Shown piece after piece: positions 10,292 to 19,874 of a stretch of DNA of 64,000 nucleotides (position 1 is the first letter of the stretch; every line of letters starts with the position of its first letter). Where the stretch lies: assembly GCA_964453995.1 (NCBI GenBank), contig CAYVQC010000015.1, positions 11,550 to 75,549 of the forward strand, written 5' to 3'. A program made the translations under genes and the position numbers. The stretch is from SKVR01 sp964453995 (GTDB lineage: Bacteria > Bacteroidota > Bacteroidia > Bacteroidales > UBA7960). Under the pieces are notes generated by a model. That model was not told where the DNA came from. It did not search any database and saw only the letters and a program-made list of their open reading frames with translations.

Positions 10292-11644
10292 ATGAGCCGG
10301 AAATCAATCATTATCAATGCCCGCATTGTCAATGAGGGTGAAGTAAAAACAGGAGCTGTTCTTATTGAGAATGACCTCATTGCAGAAGTAAGTGATAATC
10401 CCGCTCCAGAGAAGCTCATTTCTGCAGCCGATGAAATAACCGATGCACAGGGGAGCTATCTTTTCCCGGGAGCAATTGACGATCAGGTACATTTTCGTGA
10501 ACCTGGCCTTACCCATAAAGCTGAGATCCTCACCGAATCCAGGGCAGCTGTGGCAGGGGGGATTACATCTTTTATGGAAATGCCCAATACAATACCCCAG
10601 TGCACCACCATTGAGTTGCTTGAAAAAAAGTTTGCCCTGGGACAGAAGAACAGTTTTGCCAACTATTCATTTTACATGGGTGCCACCAACGATAATGCTG
10701 ATGAATTAGAAAAAATTGATATCCAAAGGGTATGTGGAATCAAGATCTTCATGGGTTCATCAACAGGGAATATGCTGGTTGACAACAATGAATCGCTGGA
10801 AAGGATCTTTGCTGTTGCCCCCACTCTGATAACGACCCATTGCGAAGATGAGCAAACCATTAGGACAAATACGGCACGCTTCAGGGAATTGTACGGAGAT
10901 GATATTCTTCCGGAGCATCATCCTCTGATCCGGAATCACGAAGCCTGCCTGTTATCTTCCCAAAAAGCCATTGAACTGGCCCGGAAACACAACACCAGGC
11001 TTCATGTATTACATCTTTCCACCGCCATCGAAACGGAATTATTCTCTGCAGATGAACCACTGGAAAAAAAACGTATCACAGGAGAAGCCTGTATTCATCA
11101 TCTTTGGTTTTCCGATGCCGATTATCAAACCCATAAAAATCTGATCAAATGGAACCCTGCAATAAAAACCGCTGCCGACAGGGAGAAGCTTTGGGATGCT
11201 CTTAGAGCAGGTGCATTGGACGTAGTAGCCACCGATCACGCTCCCCATCTGCTGGAGGAAAAGCAGAAACCCTATTTGTCAGCCCCTTCCGGAGGCCCAC
11301 TGGTGCAGCATGCGCTTCAGGCTATGATAGATGCTGTAGCCCAAAGGAATCTCCCTATCACCCTTGTTGCCCAATGGATGAGCCACAATCCGGCTATCTG
11401 CTACAAGGTAAAAAACAGAGGATTCATCAGAAAAGGTTATTTTGCTGATTTAGTAATTGTTAACCCAAAACTGCACTATACCGTTCAAAAAGACAATATT
11501 CTGTACAAATGCGGTTGGTCGCCTTTTACCGGGCATACTTTCACCAATACACCTACCCATACTTTCATAAATGGAGAATTGGTGTATCATTTAGGAAAAT
11601 TCAATGAGAACTACAGGGGAAGGTCCCTTGAGTTTGACCGGTAA
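10292..11644 (+). CDS. pyrC: Dihydroorotase
   Basis: A 450-residue amidohydrolase of de novo pyrimidine synthesis that interconverts N-carbamoyl-aspartate and dihydroorotate. Visible motifs are the metal-binding VHFREPG near residues 68-74, the carbamylated-lysine region GIKIFMGSSTG, THCED, LHVLHLST and the C-terminal ATDHAPH. The length fits the zinc-dependent dihydroorotase family found in Bacteroidota. The start ATG at 10292 follows the glycosyltransferase by 41 bp. The next gene is convergent and only 8 bp away, with no obvious terminator between. Assignment as a true dihydroorotase rather than an allantoinase or hydantoinase rests on the motif set and is strong. Confidence 0.92.
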   Translation: MSRKSIIINARIVNEGEVKTGAVLIENDLIAEVSDNPAPEKLISAADEITDAQGSYLFPGAIDDQVHFREPGLTHKAEILTESRAAVAGGITSFMEMPNTIPQCTTIELLEKKFALGQKNSFANYSFYMGATNDNADELEKIDIQRVCGIKIFMGSSTGNMLVDNNESLERIFAVAPTLITTHCEDEQTIRTNTARFRELYGDDILPEHHPLIRNHEACLLSSQKAIELARKHNTRLHVLHLSTAIETELFSADEPLEKKRITGEACIHHLWFSDADYQTHKNLIKWNPAIKTAADREKLWDALRAGALDVVATDHAPHLLEEKQKPYLSAPSGGPLVQHALQAMIDAVAQRNLPITLVAQWMSHNPAICYKVKNRGFIRKGYFADLVIVNPKLHYTVQKDNILYKCGWSPFTGHTFTNTPTHTFINGELVYHLGKFNENYRGRSLEFDR

Positions 11645-11652
11645 TGTTGTTT

Positions 11653-12846
11653 TCATGGTGCTTTCTTTTTTCGGCGCCAGTCGTAAATAAAAAACAAAAC
11701 AGCAAAGCTCAACATTATAATGCCCATCAGTAAAAAACTATTATACAGATTACTGAGCTGTATAAGGGGTTGAATAGCGATGGGAGATATAAACATCCCG
11801 AAGAACAGGGACGTGTTGAGGTAGCCTACCAGTCTGCCTCTCATGGGCGTAGGTGCCTCAGAGATTAGCCACAGGTTGATATTGGGCATCATAAGACCAA
11901 AGCCCAGCCCCGAAACTGCTATCCCAACAATCATCATACTATAGCTGCCCGCGTGGCTGATGATAACAAATCCGGTAAATACAATAACATAGACAAGCCC
12001 CATAATGGCTGGAAAGCTGAGCCGGCGACGCACCCTTCCGTAGGTAAGAGAGGTAGTTACGGATGCTACATTTACAAAAGCAATGGCAAACCCGATACCG
12101 GTATTGGAAACCCCTTCCATAGCGTTGAGCATAAAGGGCATCTGAACAGGAATCATGTAAAACACTATGGCCGAAAAAAATGCTATGCCATAGATCCAGA
12201 ATACAGCATTGGGAACAGAGGACGCGCCATTACCGGCCGATGCATCCGCACCCGACATGGATTGGTCCTTCTCTCTGGTTAGGTTGGGTTCATAGATGGA
12301 AATTACCGCCATCAGGTAGACAATCAGGGAAGTAATATAGATCAGGAACGGCATTCGCCAGTGCACATCGGCAAGCATTCCACCAGAGGAGATAAAAATG
12401 AGCCCTCCCATACCGGCAAAAGCAGCCTGCGTACCCATAAAACGGTTGCGCTCCTCTCCTTCAAAATAATCGCCGATCAGGGTGATTACCGCAGTTATTA
12501 GTCCTCCTACGGCAATACCAAGAAAAGCACGCCCCACCAAAATCAGCTCCAAGGTATTGAGATACAGGCCCGATGTGCCGGCAATGGCATAAAGGACCAA
12601 TGAAAACAGTAAAACCTTTTTGCGGCCCGTACGATCAATAAGAATCCCCGCCAGGGGAGCTAAAATGGCCATAAACAAAGCAGGCAAAGTAAGCACAAGC
12701 CTGCTCAGCAATTCAACTCCCGGCACATCAGAAAACTCACGACTGATCTGTGGCAGGGCAGGTGCAATGATAGCACCCGCCATTACGGTAAGCGTACTCG
12801 CTATAAGCAAGGTTGCCTTACGTAACCGCTTCGATCTGCCTGTCAT
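11653..12846 (-). CDS. MFS transporter, drug-efflux-like
   Basis: A 397-residue protein with about 12 hydrophobic segments, a motif-A-like loop (GILIDRTGRKKVLL) after TM2, and a central hydrophilic loop rich in Ser/Gly (about residues 195-215). This is the layout of 12-TM Major Facilitator proteins resembling the multidrug antiporter group. The substrate is not deducible. The gene is convergent with pyrC and about 100 bp from the next minus-strand gene upstream, so it may form a unit with the oxidoreductase at 12946-13539. Confidence 0.85.
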   Translation of the reverse strand: MTGRSKRLRKATLLIASTLTVMAGAIIAPALPQISREFSDVPGVELLSRLVLTLPALFMAILAPLAGILIDRTGRKKVLLFSLVLYAIAGTSGLYLNTLELILVGRAFLGIAVGGLITAVITLIGDYFEGEERNRFMGTQAAFAGMGGLIFISSGGMLADVHWRMPFLIYITSLIVYLMAVISIYEPNLTREKDQSMSGADASAGNGASSVPNAVFWIYGIAFFSAIVFYMIPVQMPFMLNAMEGVSNTGIGFAIAFVNVASVTTSLTYGRVRRRLSFPAIMGLVYVIVFTGFVIISHAGSYSMMIVGIAVSGLGFGLMMPNINLWLISEAPTPMRGRLVGYLNTSLFFGMFISPIAIQPLIQLSNLYNSFLLMGIIMLSFAVLFFIYDWRRKKKAP

Positions 12847-12945
12847 GAAAACATCTCCGGATTTGGATTAGTAATTGGATACAAAGATTACAGTACAATT
12901 TTGCGAAACCGATATTCCCCGCACATAATATTAAAAAAGAGTGCA

Positions 12946-13539
12946 TTATTCACTCTTCACATTCGCAAGTTCTTTCATTGCTATTACTGCCTGCTCGAGA
13001 TACTGGTCTTTTTGTTGCTCGGAAACAGTGTGGATAGATGAAAAATAAAGCTGTGAAACCACATCTATACCGCAAAAACCAAACACCCCCTCTATATTGA
13101 TCAGGTTCATGGCCTGGAACATTCCTTTTTCGTATTCAGTGCGGGACTGGCCCAAAGTATTCATTACAACTGCCTGCTTCCCGGTAAGCAAGGGATACAC
13201 GCCGTTGCCGTTGGATTTATAGGCAAATCCCCAAGAAAATACCTTATCGATATATCCTTTTACAATGGCAGGCATCCCCCCCCACCACACAGGATAGATA
13301 AAAATCAGCACATCAGCCCATTTTACATAATGTTGTTCCTGTGCAATGTCTTGCGGGGTTTGCCCCGCAGAGATCATTTCGAAATCCTTTGTGCGCAAAA
13401 CAGGATCAAAATTAAGCTGGTACAGATCGCGGACTATAACCTGGTGCCCTTCTTCTGTTATTTTTTGGTGAAGGTGATCCAGTAATTTATGATTGAAGTT
13501 ATTTTGATGATGATTGCTGTAAATAACCAAAACTTTCAT
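12946..13539 (-). CDS. NAD(P)H oxidoreductase, flavodoxin-like fold (KefF/MdaB-type)
   Basis: A 197-residue protein starting MKVLVIYSNHHQNNFN, the FMN phosphate-binding start of the Flavodoxin_2 family. It has the characteristic FIYPVWWGGMPAIVKGYIDKV segment in two overlapping parts (YPVWWGGMPA and KGYIDKVFSWGFAY). Such proteins are two-electron quinone or azo reductases and sometimes regulate potassium efflux channels. No Kef channel is encoded nearby. Its minus-strand neighbours are two MFS carriers, so a role in stress or xenobiotic handling is possible but unproven. Family assignment is strong; the physiological electron acceptor is unknown. Confidence 0.88.
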   Translation of the reverse strand: MKVLVIYSNHHQNNFNHKLLDHLHQKITEEGHQVIVRDLYQLNFDPVLRTKDFEMISAGQTPQDIAQEQHYVKWADVLIFIYPVWWGGMPAIVKGYIDKVFSWGFAYKSNGNGVYPLLTGKQAVVMNTLGQSRTEYEKGMFQAMNLINIEGVFGFCGIDVVSQLYFSSIHTVSEQQKDQYLEQAVIAMKELANVKSE

Positions 13540-13753
13540 AATTCAATATGTTTGCTTTTTTTAATATTCCTTATTTTAGGGTTAACAGATCCTACAGATA
13601 AAACCTTTGGGTTTATGCCCTTTCAAACGTGAACCAGCTCTCTTTGTTCAGGTTCATTCAAACATCGTACAACAAATCATATTTTATACCTTCTGAAAAA
13701 GGATATATTCATTTGGATGCAAGGCGGGAAGGCAGGGGGTGAAATTACAATAA

Positions 13754-14947
13754 TCATCCTTTTCTGTTTTTCCTCAGGGAAGCATTTCTGATTTTACCCC
13801 ACGCACCCAGTAAGAGTAGGGTCACCAAAACAAGGGCAAATGACAGCCCGCCCTGTATCATCATAGTTTTTTGCATTCCCACGGCTTCTGACACAATTCC
13901 GGTAATGATATTTCCCAGTGCAAGCCCACCGCCAAAGTATATTGCATAGATCAGCGACTGACCGGTAGCCCGGTATTCGGCGGGTATAAACTGGTGAACA
14001 AATGCAATAAAAGCAAGGAAAAACAGGGCCAGTGAAATTCCATGTGTAGTTCCCAGGAGAATGGCAAACCATGGATTGGAAATAAAACCGTAAGCTACTA
14101 AACGTAGTGATGTAACGATCATAGTAAAAACGATCAGCTTGCGGGCGCCAAAGCGGTCGATGATGCGCTTGCCAAAAATAAAGAACGGCACTTCGGCCAA
14201 GGCCTGGAAAAGAAAGGCATAACCCACATGCCTGAACTCGGCCCCGATCTCCATATAATAGATATTTATAAAAAGATGTACGGGAGAGGAAAATACCCCA
14301 TAAAAAAACATGATTACGAAGATGGTAGTTAACCGGGGATCGAGCATGAAAACCTTCCGTACTGCGTTCAACTTAAGGGTTTTCAACGACCGGGTTACCT
14401 GCAGCGGCTTATACAAAAAATGCAATACCAGAAAACTTGTGGCCAACAGGCAGGAAGCAATAATAAAAATCATATACGAGTTGCTGGCCGAAATAAAAAT
14501 ACCCGTTACAGCCGACGAAACTGCCCAGCCAATGGAAGCCCAAAGCCTGAGCTCTCCGTAAGATTGAGTCTTTTTCTGCTCTAGAAAATCAAGGGCAACA
14601 CTATCCAGCAAAGGGAAAATGGGATTGTTGAATAATGTAAAAATGTATACAAAAAGAATAACGGCAAGAAAGGTTTGTTGCAGTAGAAAGCCCCACAACA
14701 TTAGAATTGCTATAAACATAGTGAGCGTAAGCATGTTCTTACGGCCAAACCTATCGGCAATCATGCCCCAGAAAGGAAGAATCAAAAGTGTATTTATCTG
14801 TTGGATGGCAATTACAATACCGATCTGGCTATCGCTCAGGCCAATATGGTTTTTCAGGAAAAGATTAAAAAATGAGAGCCATGATGCTGCAGCAGCTGCT
14901 GTCAAGAAAAAGATCAACTTTATGATTATGGACTGATTGATTCTCAT
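13754..14947 (-). CDS. MFS transporter of the MFS_1-like / LacY-NupG-type group
   Basis: A 397-residue, 12-TM membrane protein. The N-terminus reads FFLTAAAAASWLSFFNLFLK, and the loop after TM2 contains GMIADRFGRKNML, a motif-A variant. The overall pattern (short loops, FGRK motifs at both halves such as FIFGKRIIDRFGARKL) fits the MFS_1-like/nucleoside- or oligosaccharide-proton symporter group better than drug efflux carriers. The substrate cannot be read from sequence. About 210 bp separate it from the oxidoreductase downstream, with no clear terminator. Confidence 0.82.
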   Translation of the reverse strand: MRINQSIIIKLIFFLTAAAAASWLSFFNLFLKNHIGLSDSQIGIVIAIQQINTLLILPFWGMIADRFGRKNMLTLTMFIAILMLWGFLLQQTFLAVILFVYIFTLFNNPIFPLLDSVALDFLEQKKTQSYGELRLWASIGWAVSSAVTGIFISASNSYMIFIIASCLLATSFLVLHFLYKPLQVTRSLKTLKLNAVRKVFMLDPRLTTIFVIMFFYGVFSSPVHLFINIYYMEIGAEFRHVGYAFLFQALAEVPFFIFGKRIIDRFGARKLIVFTMIVTSLRLVAYGFISNPWFAILLGTTHGISLALFFLAFIAFVHQFIPAEYRATGQSLIYAIYFGGGLALGNIITGIVSEAVGMQKTMMIQGGLSFALVLVTLLLLGAWGKIRNASLRKNRKG

Positions 14948-15112
14948 GGCAATAAATGGCCTGCAAATGTAATTGAAATATCATATTGAAATGATCCAGT
15001 CTCTTAAAAATTGGATCATATAAATCATACATGCATTGCTGCAATCGTTTCCCTAACACTTATTAAAGAAATATTTCTCTTTTTTTATCTTTTCCATTTG
15101 TTGAATATTATT

Positions 15113-15120
15113 TAAATTTG
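15113..15120 (+). promoter_or_regulatory. Possible -7 element (TAAATTTG) for the small exported protein
   Basis: It matches TAnnTTTG and lies about 100 bp upstream of the ATG at 15219. A TTTG occurs upstream but with a spacer of only 12, shorter than the usual 19. Confidence 0.35.
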
Positions 15121-15218
15121 GTCTAAATAAAAATAAGCCAAAAGGACTTTTTTTATTATTGATTACCAGAACGTTAATAATTTTAGCAACAATTAAATTT
15201 ACAATAGTACTACAGCAT

Positions 15219-15500
15219 ATGAGAAAAAACATAATTACTTCGGCATTGTTACTGGGAACCCTTGGAGCATATTCCGGTTCTTTTACTTTTGTAGGTAAAC
15301 CCTTCGAAACAGAGCTCAGCAATGGAAAAAAAATTGAGATCATTTTGCAGGAAGAAGTTTATGAGGAAGATTACCGGCGAAATGCAGAGAATACACAAGC
15401 TGATCTATCCCGGCAAGTGATGAGTCATGAGAAAATGTTACAGCTCCTCAACCAGATAAGAAAGGAAGAGCGTGAAGTGATTGAAGAATTTACTCTTTGA
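15219..15500 (+). CDS. Small exported protein of unknown function
   Basis: A 93-residue protein not matched to any family I know. I chose the ATG at 15219 because it gives a clean signal peptide (MRKNIITSALLLGTLGAYSG). The mature part is short and very charged, with a stretch of Glu/Arg/Lys (EEVYEEDYRR, IRKEEREVIEEF) predicted to be helical. A candidate promoter lies upstream and a strong terminator directly downstream, so it looks like a complete single-gene transcription unit. Composition matches flanking genes. A periplasmic accessory role is possible, but nothing in the neighbourhood (an MFS carrier and pyrG) indicates one. Confidence 0.6.
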   Translation: MRKNIITSALLLGTLGAYSGSFTFVGKPFETELSNGKKIEIILQEEVYEEDYRRNAENTQADLSRQVMSHEKMLQLLNQIRKEEREVIEEFTL

Positions 15501-15524
15501 AAAAAATCTGCCAACACCCAATGA

Positions 15525-15557
15525 AAAAACCGGGCATCCACCCGGTTTTTCTTTTTT
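15525..15557 (+). terminator. Rho-independent terminator of the small exported-protein gene
   Basis: A perfect 10-bp stem (15525-15534 with 15541-15550), a 6-base loop and a T-rich tail, 25 bp after the stop codon at 15500. Confidence 0.85.
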
Positions 15558-15774
15558 TTGACAGGCACTAGTGAAGCAGATTTCAGGGGTATGATTTCCA
15601 TTTCTCTTTTAGTTTGGAAAAGTTTAAAGCAGAATAATTTCTTTTTAAAAGAGTTTCTGGTTTTCTTTTAAAGAAACATACACGCTCCATCACTACTAGC
15701 ACCACGGTGAAAGATCAGGAACAGGATGAGAAAAGGCCACCGGATAAAAGGAGCATGACATTGATTAATACAGT
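15551..15774 (+). other. Gap between two terminators, possible small RNA or leader
   Basis: About 220 bases bracketed by one terminator on the left and another on the right, with no recognisable protein. A 25-codon frame from the ATG at about 15591 is present but has no supporting features. The second terminator needs an upstream transcript, which suggests a short non-coding RNA here. This is inference only. Confidence 0.3.
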
Positions 15775-15803
15775 AAAATGCAGCATATAGCTGCATTTTT
15801 TTT
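15775..15803 (+). terminator. Second Rho-independent terminator before pyrG
   Basis: A perfect 10-bp stem (15775-15784 with 15790-15799), a 5-base loop and a T-run. It lies 225 bases beyond the first terminator with no gene between them. Confidence 0.8.
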
Positions 15804-16036
15804 ATTCTAACCTATCCATTGGTTGCTGCAATGCATTTATGGTTAGTTTTTTAGCCGCAATTTAATAGGTTTTTTACCCCCTTTTTGACAATCTTTTCTT
15901 ACTTTCGCAGACGAAAAAACAAGCCTCTCCCTGTTACTTCCTATTACGCCTTCAATTTTTGGATGGTGTAATTTGTTTTTTTTAAGTTGGGAGCACAAAT
16001 ACTAATGCATTAGAAATCTACTCATTCACTGCTGTT

Positions 16037-17662
16037 ATGACCAAGGTTGAATCTAACACGAAGTACATTTTTGTTACCGGCGGAGTAACTTCTTCCCTGG
16101 GAAAGGGAATTATATCTGCATCATTGGCCAAATTGCTGCAGGCCAGGGGTTATACTGCCACCATACAGAAACTGGATCCTTATATCAACATCGATCCGGG
16201 CACATTGAATCCTTATGAACATGGCGAATGTTATGTAACCGAAGATGGCGCAGAAACCGACCTCGACCTTGGACATTATGAAAGATTTCTCAATGTACCA
16301 ACATCACAGGCCAACAATGTAACTACCGGCAGGATATACCAATCGGTAATTGAAAAGGAACGAAGAGGCGATTACCTGGGAGAAACCGTGCAGGTTATTC
16401 CTCACATTACCGATGAGATTAAGCATTGCATTCAGCTTTTGGGAGAAGACAACCGGTTTGATTTTGTAATTACAGAGATCGGCGGAACTGTGGGTGATAT
16501 TGAGTCATTGCCATATATTGAGGCCATCCGCCAATTGCGCTGGGAACTGGGAAACCATTGTGTGGTAATCCATCTTACCCTGGTTCCTTATCTTTCTGCA
16601 GCCAAAGAGCTCAAAACAAAGCCTACCCAGCATTCAGTGAAAACAATGCAGGAATATGGTGTGCAACCCGATATCCTGGTATGTCGAACCGAAAAACCTC
16701 TCAATGAGGGCATCCGAAACAAAATTGCATTGTTTTGCAATGTCAGCTCATCTGCAGTAATCGAGTCTATTGATACCGACAGTATTTATAAAGTACCGCT
16801 TTTGATGCGCGAAGAAAAACTCGACCTGGAAGTGTTGAAAAAAACTCGTATGTCGCCCAATTGCAAACCCGAGCTTACTTCGTGGGAGATATTCATCAAG
16901 CGACTTGAAAATCCCAATTGCTCTGTTGATATTGCCCTTGTGGGTAAATACGTCGAGCTTATGGATGCCTATAAATCCATAATAGAATCTATTATTCATG
17001 CCGGTACAAGCAATGAATGCAAGGTAAATCTGAAAATGATCCATTCCGAACACATAAATCCAACCAATGTAGAAGCTGTACTGGGCAGTGTTTCGGGTAT
17101 CCTGGTAGCACCAGGTTTTGGCGAAAGAGGTATTGAAGGAAAGATCACTGCAATACATTACGCCCGCACACAAAATATTCCTTTTTTCGGAATCTGCCTT
17201 GGCATGCAGTGCGCAACCATTGAATTTGCCCGTAATGTACTTGGTATGCAAAATGCCCATTCAACAGAAATGCTTCCCACTACCCCCCACCCCATCATCG
17301 ATATCATGGAACAGCAGAAAAAGGTAAGCATGAAAGGAGGTACCATGCGCCTGGGGGCTTATGAATGCAAAATAAATATAGAATCAAAGGTGTATCATAT
17401 ATACAAAAAGCAATACATTTCGGAAAGGCACAGGCACCGCTACGAGTTTAACAATAAATACCTCGACCTTTTCGAAAACAATGGAATGATCGCTTCGGGT
17501 TTCAACCCCGGATCCAACCTGGTAGAGATTATGGAGCTGAAAGATCATCCCTGGTTTATCGGAGTTCAGTTTCATCCCGAATATAAAAGCACAGTAGCCA
17601 ACCCACACCCCCTGTTTGTTGATTTTGTAAAAGCTGCCATGACCCATAAGAATCAACGGTAA
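16037..17662 (+). CDS. pyrG: CTP synthase
   Basis: A 541-residue enzyme that makes CTP from UTP, ATP and glutamine. The N-terminal synthetase domain starts with the conserved FVTGGVTSSLGKGI P-loop-like segment and includes DPYINIDPGTLNPYEHGE and the HLTLVPYL region. The C-terminal class I glutamine amidotransferase domain has the nucleophile Cys387 in FFGICLGMQCA, and the His-Glu pair in GVQFHPEYKS. The length is normal for the family. The gene is followed 100 bp later by yidC on the same strand, a pairing often seen in Bacteroidota. Confidence 0.98.
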   Translation: MTKVESNTKYIFVTGGVTSSLGKGIISASLAKLLQARGYTATIQKLDPYINIDPGTLNPYEHGECYVTEDGAETDLDLGHYERFLNVPTSQANNVTTGRIYQSVIEKERRGDYLGETVQVIPHITDEIKHCIQLLGEDNRFDFVITEIGGTVGDIESLPYIEAIRQLRWELGNHCVVIHLTLVPYLSAAKELKTKPTQHSVKTMQEYGVQPDILVCRTEKPLNEGIRNKIALFCNVSSSAVIESIDTDSIYKVPLLMREEKLDLEVLKKTRMSPNCKPELTSWEIFIKRLENPNCSVDIALVGKYVELMDAYKSIIESIIHAGTSNECKVNLKMIHSEHINPTNVEAVLGSVSGILVAPGFGERGIEGKITAIHYARTQNIPFFGICLGMQCATIEFARNVLGMQNAHSTEMLPTTPHPIIDIMEQQKKVSMKGGTMRLGAYECKINIESKVYHIYKKQYISERHRHRYEFNNKYLDLFENNGMIASGFNPGSNLVEIMELKDHPWFIGVQFHPEYKSTVANPHPLFVDFVKAAMTHKNQR

Positions 17663-17680
17663 GGATTAGGCAACATTTTG

Positions 17681-17688
17681 TATTTTTG
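17681..17688 (+). promoter_or_regulatory. Possible promoter -7 element (TATTTTTG) ahead of yidC
   Basis: An exact TAnnTTTG match, followed by GCA, located 75 bp before the yidC start. No clear -33 TTTG lies at 19-base spacing. Confidence 0.45.
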
Positions 17689-17762
17689 CACGACTGATTT
17701 TTTTGCCATAAAAAGAAAAATATTTCTCTCGTATAACATTTCATGCATAACTAATATTCATA

Positions 17763-19694
17763 ATGAACAGAGACAACATTATTGGTCTGATCCTGATTTT
17801 TGTAATACTTATAGGATTTAGCATTTTCAACACCCCTTCAGAGGAAGAACGTGAAAGGATTCAGCAACAGCGTGACAGCATTGCTACTGCCCAACAGGAA
17901 GAACAGGATCGGATCAGGGAAGCCCGCCTGGCAGAAGAAGAACAAAAACAGCAAGAAGCATTGGCCCAAATACCACAGAATGAATCAGTTGCACCTGAGC
18001 AACACGATTCATTGGTTCAGGCTGCCCTGCGCGACCAAATGGGGCTCTTCGCCAGTGCTGCTACAGGAGAAGATGAATTCATCACCCTCGAAAATGAAAA
18101 ACTCCTCATAAGAATATCAAAAAAGGGAGGGAGTATCCAGTATGTGGAACTGAAAGACTACAAAACATGGGATCATAAACCCCTGGTTTTGTTCGATAGC
18201 GAAAACCATGATTTCAGTATACAGTTTTACTCCGCAAACAGGCTTATTTCTACCAAAAATCTCTATTTCGAACCTGTCTTTAAAACTGCACACCAGGGCA
18301 GTCAGGCCAGTGTGGCAGGAGCTGATTCGCTGATTCTTGCCATGAAAGTTTACCCGGATAATCATTCAGAAAGCAATCCCAGTTTTCTTGAATTTGAATA
18401 CATCCTAAGAGGTGATGATTTTATGGTGGACTTTAACCTGAACACCAGGGGACTGCAGGATGTAATTGCCTCCAATACCACTTTGCTCAATCTTGACTGG
18501 CAAACCAACCTTTCCCGCCTGGAAAAGAGCCGCAAGAATGAAATGAACCTTACTACGGTATATTACAAGTTCTTCAATGATGAAGTGGACAACCTGACAG
18601 AAACCCGTGATGACAGCGAAGACCTCAAGACCAGCATTAAGTGGATATCCTTTAAGCAGCAGTTTTTCTCTTCGGCTCTGATTGCAGCCAACAGCTTCAA
18701 CAGTGCACAGGTTTCCACACAATCTTTTGAAGAAGAACAGGATAGTCTTCTTAAAAAGATGAATGCTACCATTGATATTCCCTATAATTCAAGAGAGAAT
18801 AATGATTTTCCCATGCACTTTTATTTCGGGCCAAATCATTACAATACCCTCAAAGAATACGATATGGAACTGGAACAGCTTATCCCGCTGGGATGGACGC
18901 TCTTCCGCTGGATCAACCGCTTTTTTGTGATCCCTGTATTCAATTATCTCGACAGTTTTGACCTCAATTATGGTATCATCATCCTCATCTTAACCCTATT
19001 GTTAAAACTGATCCTCTTTCCCATTGCCTACAAAACTTACCTTTCATCGGCGCGCATGAGGGTTCTTAAACCTGACATTGAGGAACTCAACCAGAAATTC
19101 CCCAAGAAGGAAGATGCCATGAAGAAACAGCAGGCACAGATGGCCCTCTACAAAAAAGCCGGGGTAAACCCGCTTTCAGGATGCGTGCCTATGCTGTTGC
19201 AGTTTCCAATTCTCATTGCCATGTTCAGGTTCTTCCCTGCCTCCTTTGAGCTCAGACAAGAGCCTTTCTTGTGGGCTGACGACCTTTCTTCATACGACTC
19301 AATTCTTACCTTGCCCTTTACCATTCCCTGGTATGGAGATCATGTAAGTCTTTTCACCCTGCTGATGACGGTTTCTACCATCATTTACACCCATATGAAC
19401 AGCCAGATGATGAATACGGGCACTCAACTGCCAGGCATGAAAACCATGCTCTATTTTATGCCGGTAATGTTGTTGTTCGTTTTCAACAGTTTTGCTTCCG
19501 GTTTGAGCTATTATTACTTCCTTACCAACATGATTACCTTTGCACAGATGTATGCCTTCCGCTTTATGATTGACGAAGATAAGATCAGGAAAAAGATTGA
19601 AGAGAATAAAAAGAAACCCGTGAAGAAGTCGAGCTGGCAAAAAAGGCTTGAAGAAATGGCAAAACAACAACAGCAGCAAAAGAAACGTAAATAA
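17763..19694 (+). CDS. yidC: Membrane protein insertase YidC
   Basis: A 643-residue inner-membrane insertase. The N-terminal TM (residues 5-22) is followed by a charged Gln/Glu-rich linker, and a large periplasmic beta domain (~100-365). The conserved five-TM insertase core lies at ~370-610, with the GCVPMLLQFPILIAMFRFFP segment beginning after KKAGVNPLS. A basic cytoplasmic tail ends in QQQQQKKRK, typical for ribosome contact. YidC inserts membrane proteins with or after SecYEG and is essential. Length and domain order are those of Gram-negative YidC. It is probably transcribed with or just after pyrG. Confidence 0.97.
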   Translation: MNRDNIIGLILIFVILIGFSIFNTPSEEERERIQQQRDSIATAQQEEQDRIREARLAEEEQKQQEALAQIPQNESVAPEQHDSLVQAALRDQMGLFASAATGEDEFITLENEKLLIRISKKGGSIQYVELKDYKTWDHKPLVLFDSENHDFSIQFYSANRLISTKNLYFEPVFKTAHQGSQASVAGADSLILAMKVYPDNHSESNPSFLEFEYILRGDDFMVDFNLNTRGLQDVIASNTTLLNLDWQTNLSRLEKSRKNEMNLTTVYYKFFNDEVDNLTETRDDSEDLKTSIKWISFKQQFFSSALIAANSFNSAQVSTQSFEEEQDSLLKKMNATIDIPYNSRENNDFPMHFYFGPNHYNTLKEYDMELEQLIPLGWTLFRWINRFFVIPVFNYLDSFDLNYGIIILILTLLLKLILFPIAYKTYLSSARMRVLKPDIEELNQKFPKKEDAMKKQQAQMALYKKAGVNPLSGCVPMLLQFPILIAMFRFFPASFELRQEPFLWADDLSSYDSILTLPFTIPWYGDHVSLFTLLMTVSTIIYTHMNSQMMNTGTQLPGMKTMLYFMPVMLLFVFNSFASGLSYYYFLTNMITFAQMYAFRFMIDEDKIRKKIEENKKKPVKKSSWQKRLEEMAKQQQQQKKRK

Positions 19695-19745
19695 TCCATC
19701 AAATAAAGAAGTTGTCTGAAAACCCAGATTTTATATGGACGCTGC

Positions 19746-19795
19746 GCTTGTCGAAAAGGGTATATGTCTTGTAATCAGATGTCGTTTCGACAGGC
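19746..19795. repeat. REP-like imperfect inverted repeat
   Basis: Arms 19746-19756 and 19785-19795 are complementary over 11 bases with one G-T pair, around a 28-base loop. The right arm lies in a sequence of the TTTCGACAGGCTCAACGACC type that I know as a frequent dispersed intergenic repeat in bacterial genomes. It lies between yidC and purB. Confidence 0.6.
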
Positions 19796-19874
19796 TCAAC
19801 GACCAACTCTCCGTTTTGAGACAGCCTCATTGTAATGTTTTTGCAGGTTCCAGAATCTACTAATCAACCGCATC

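Noticed and set aside
15884..15907. TTTG plus TACTTTCG before pyrG as a promoter
   Set aside because: The spacer is only 12 bases against the usual 19 and the -7 element has a mismatch; not reported as a feature.
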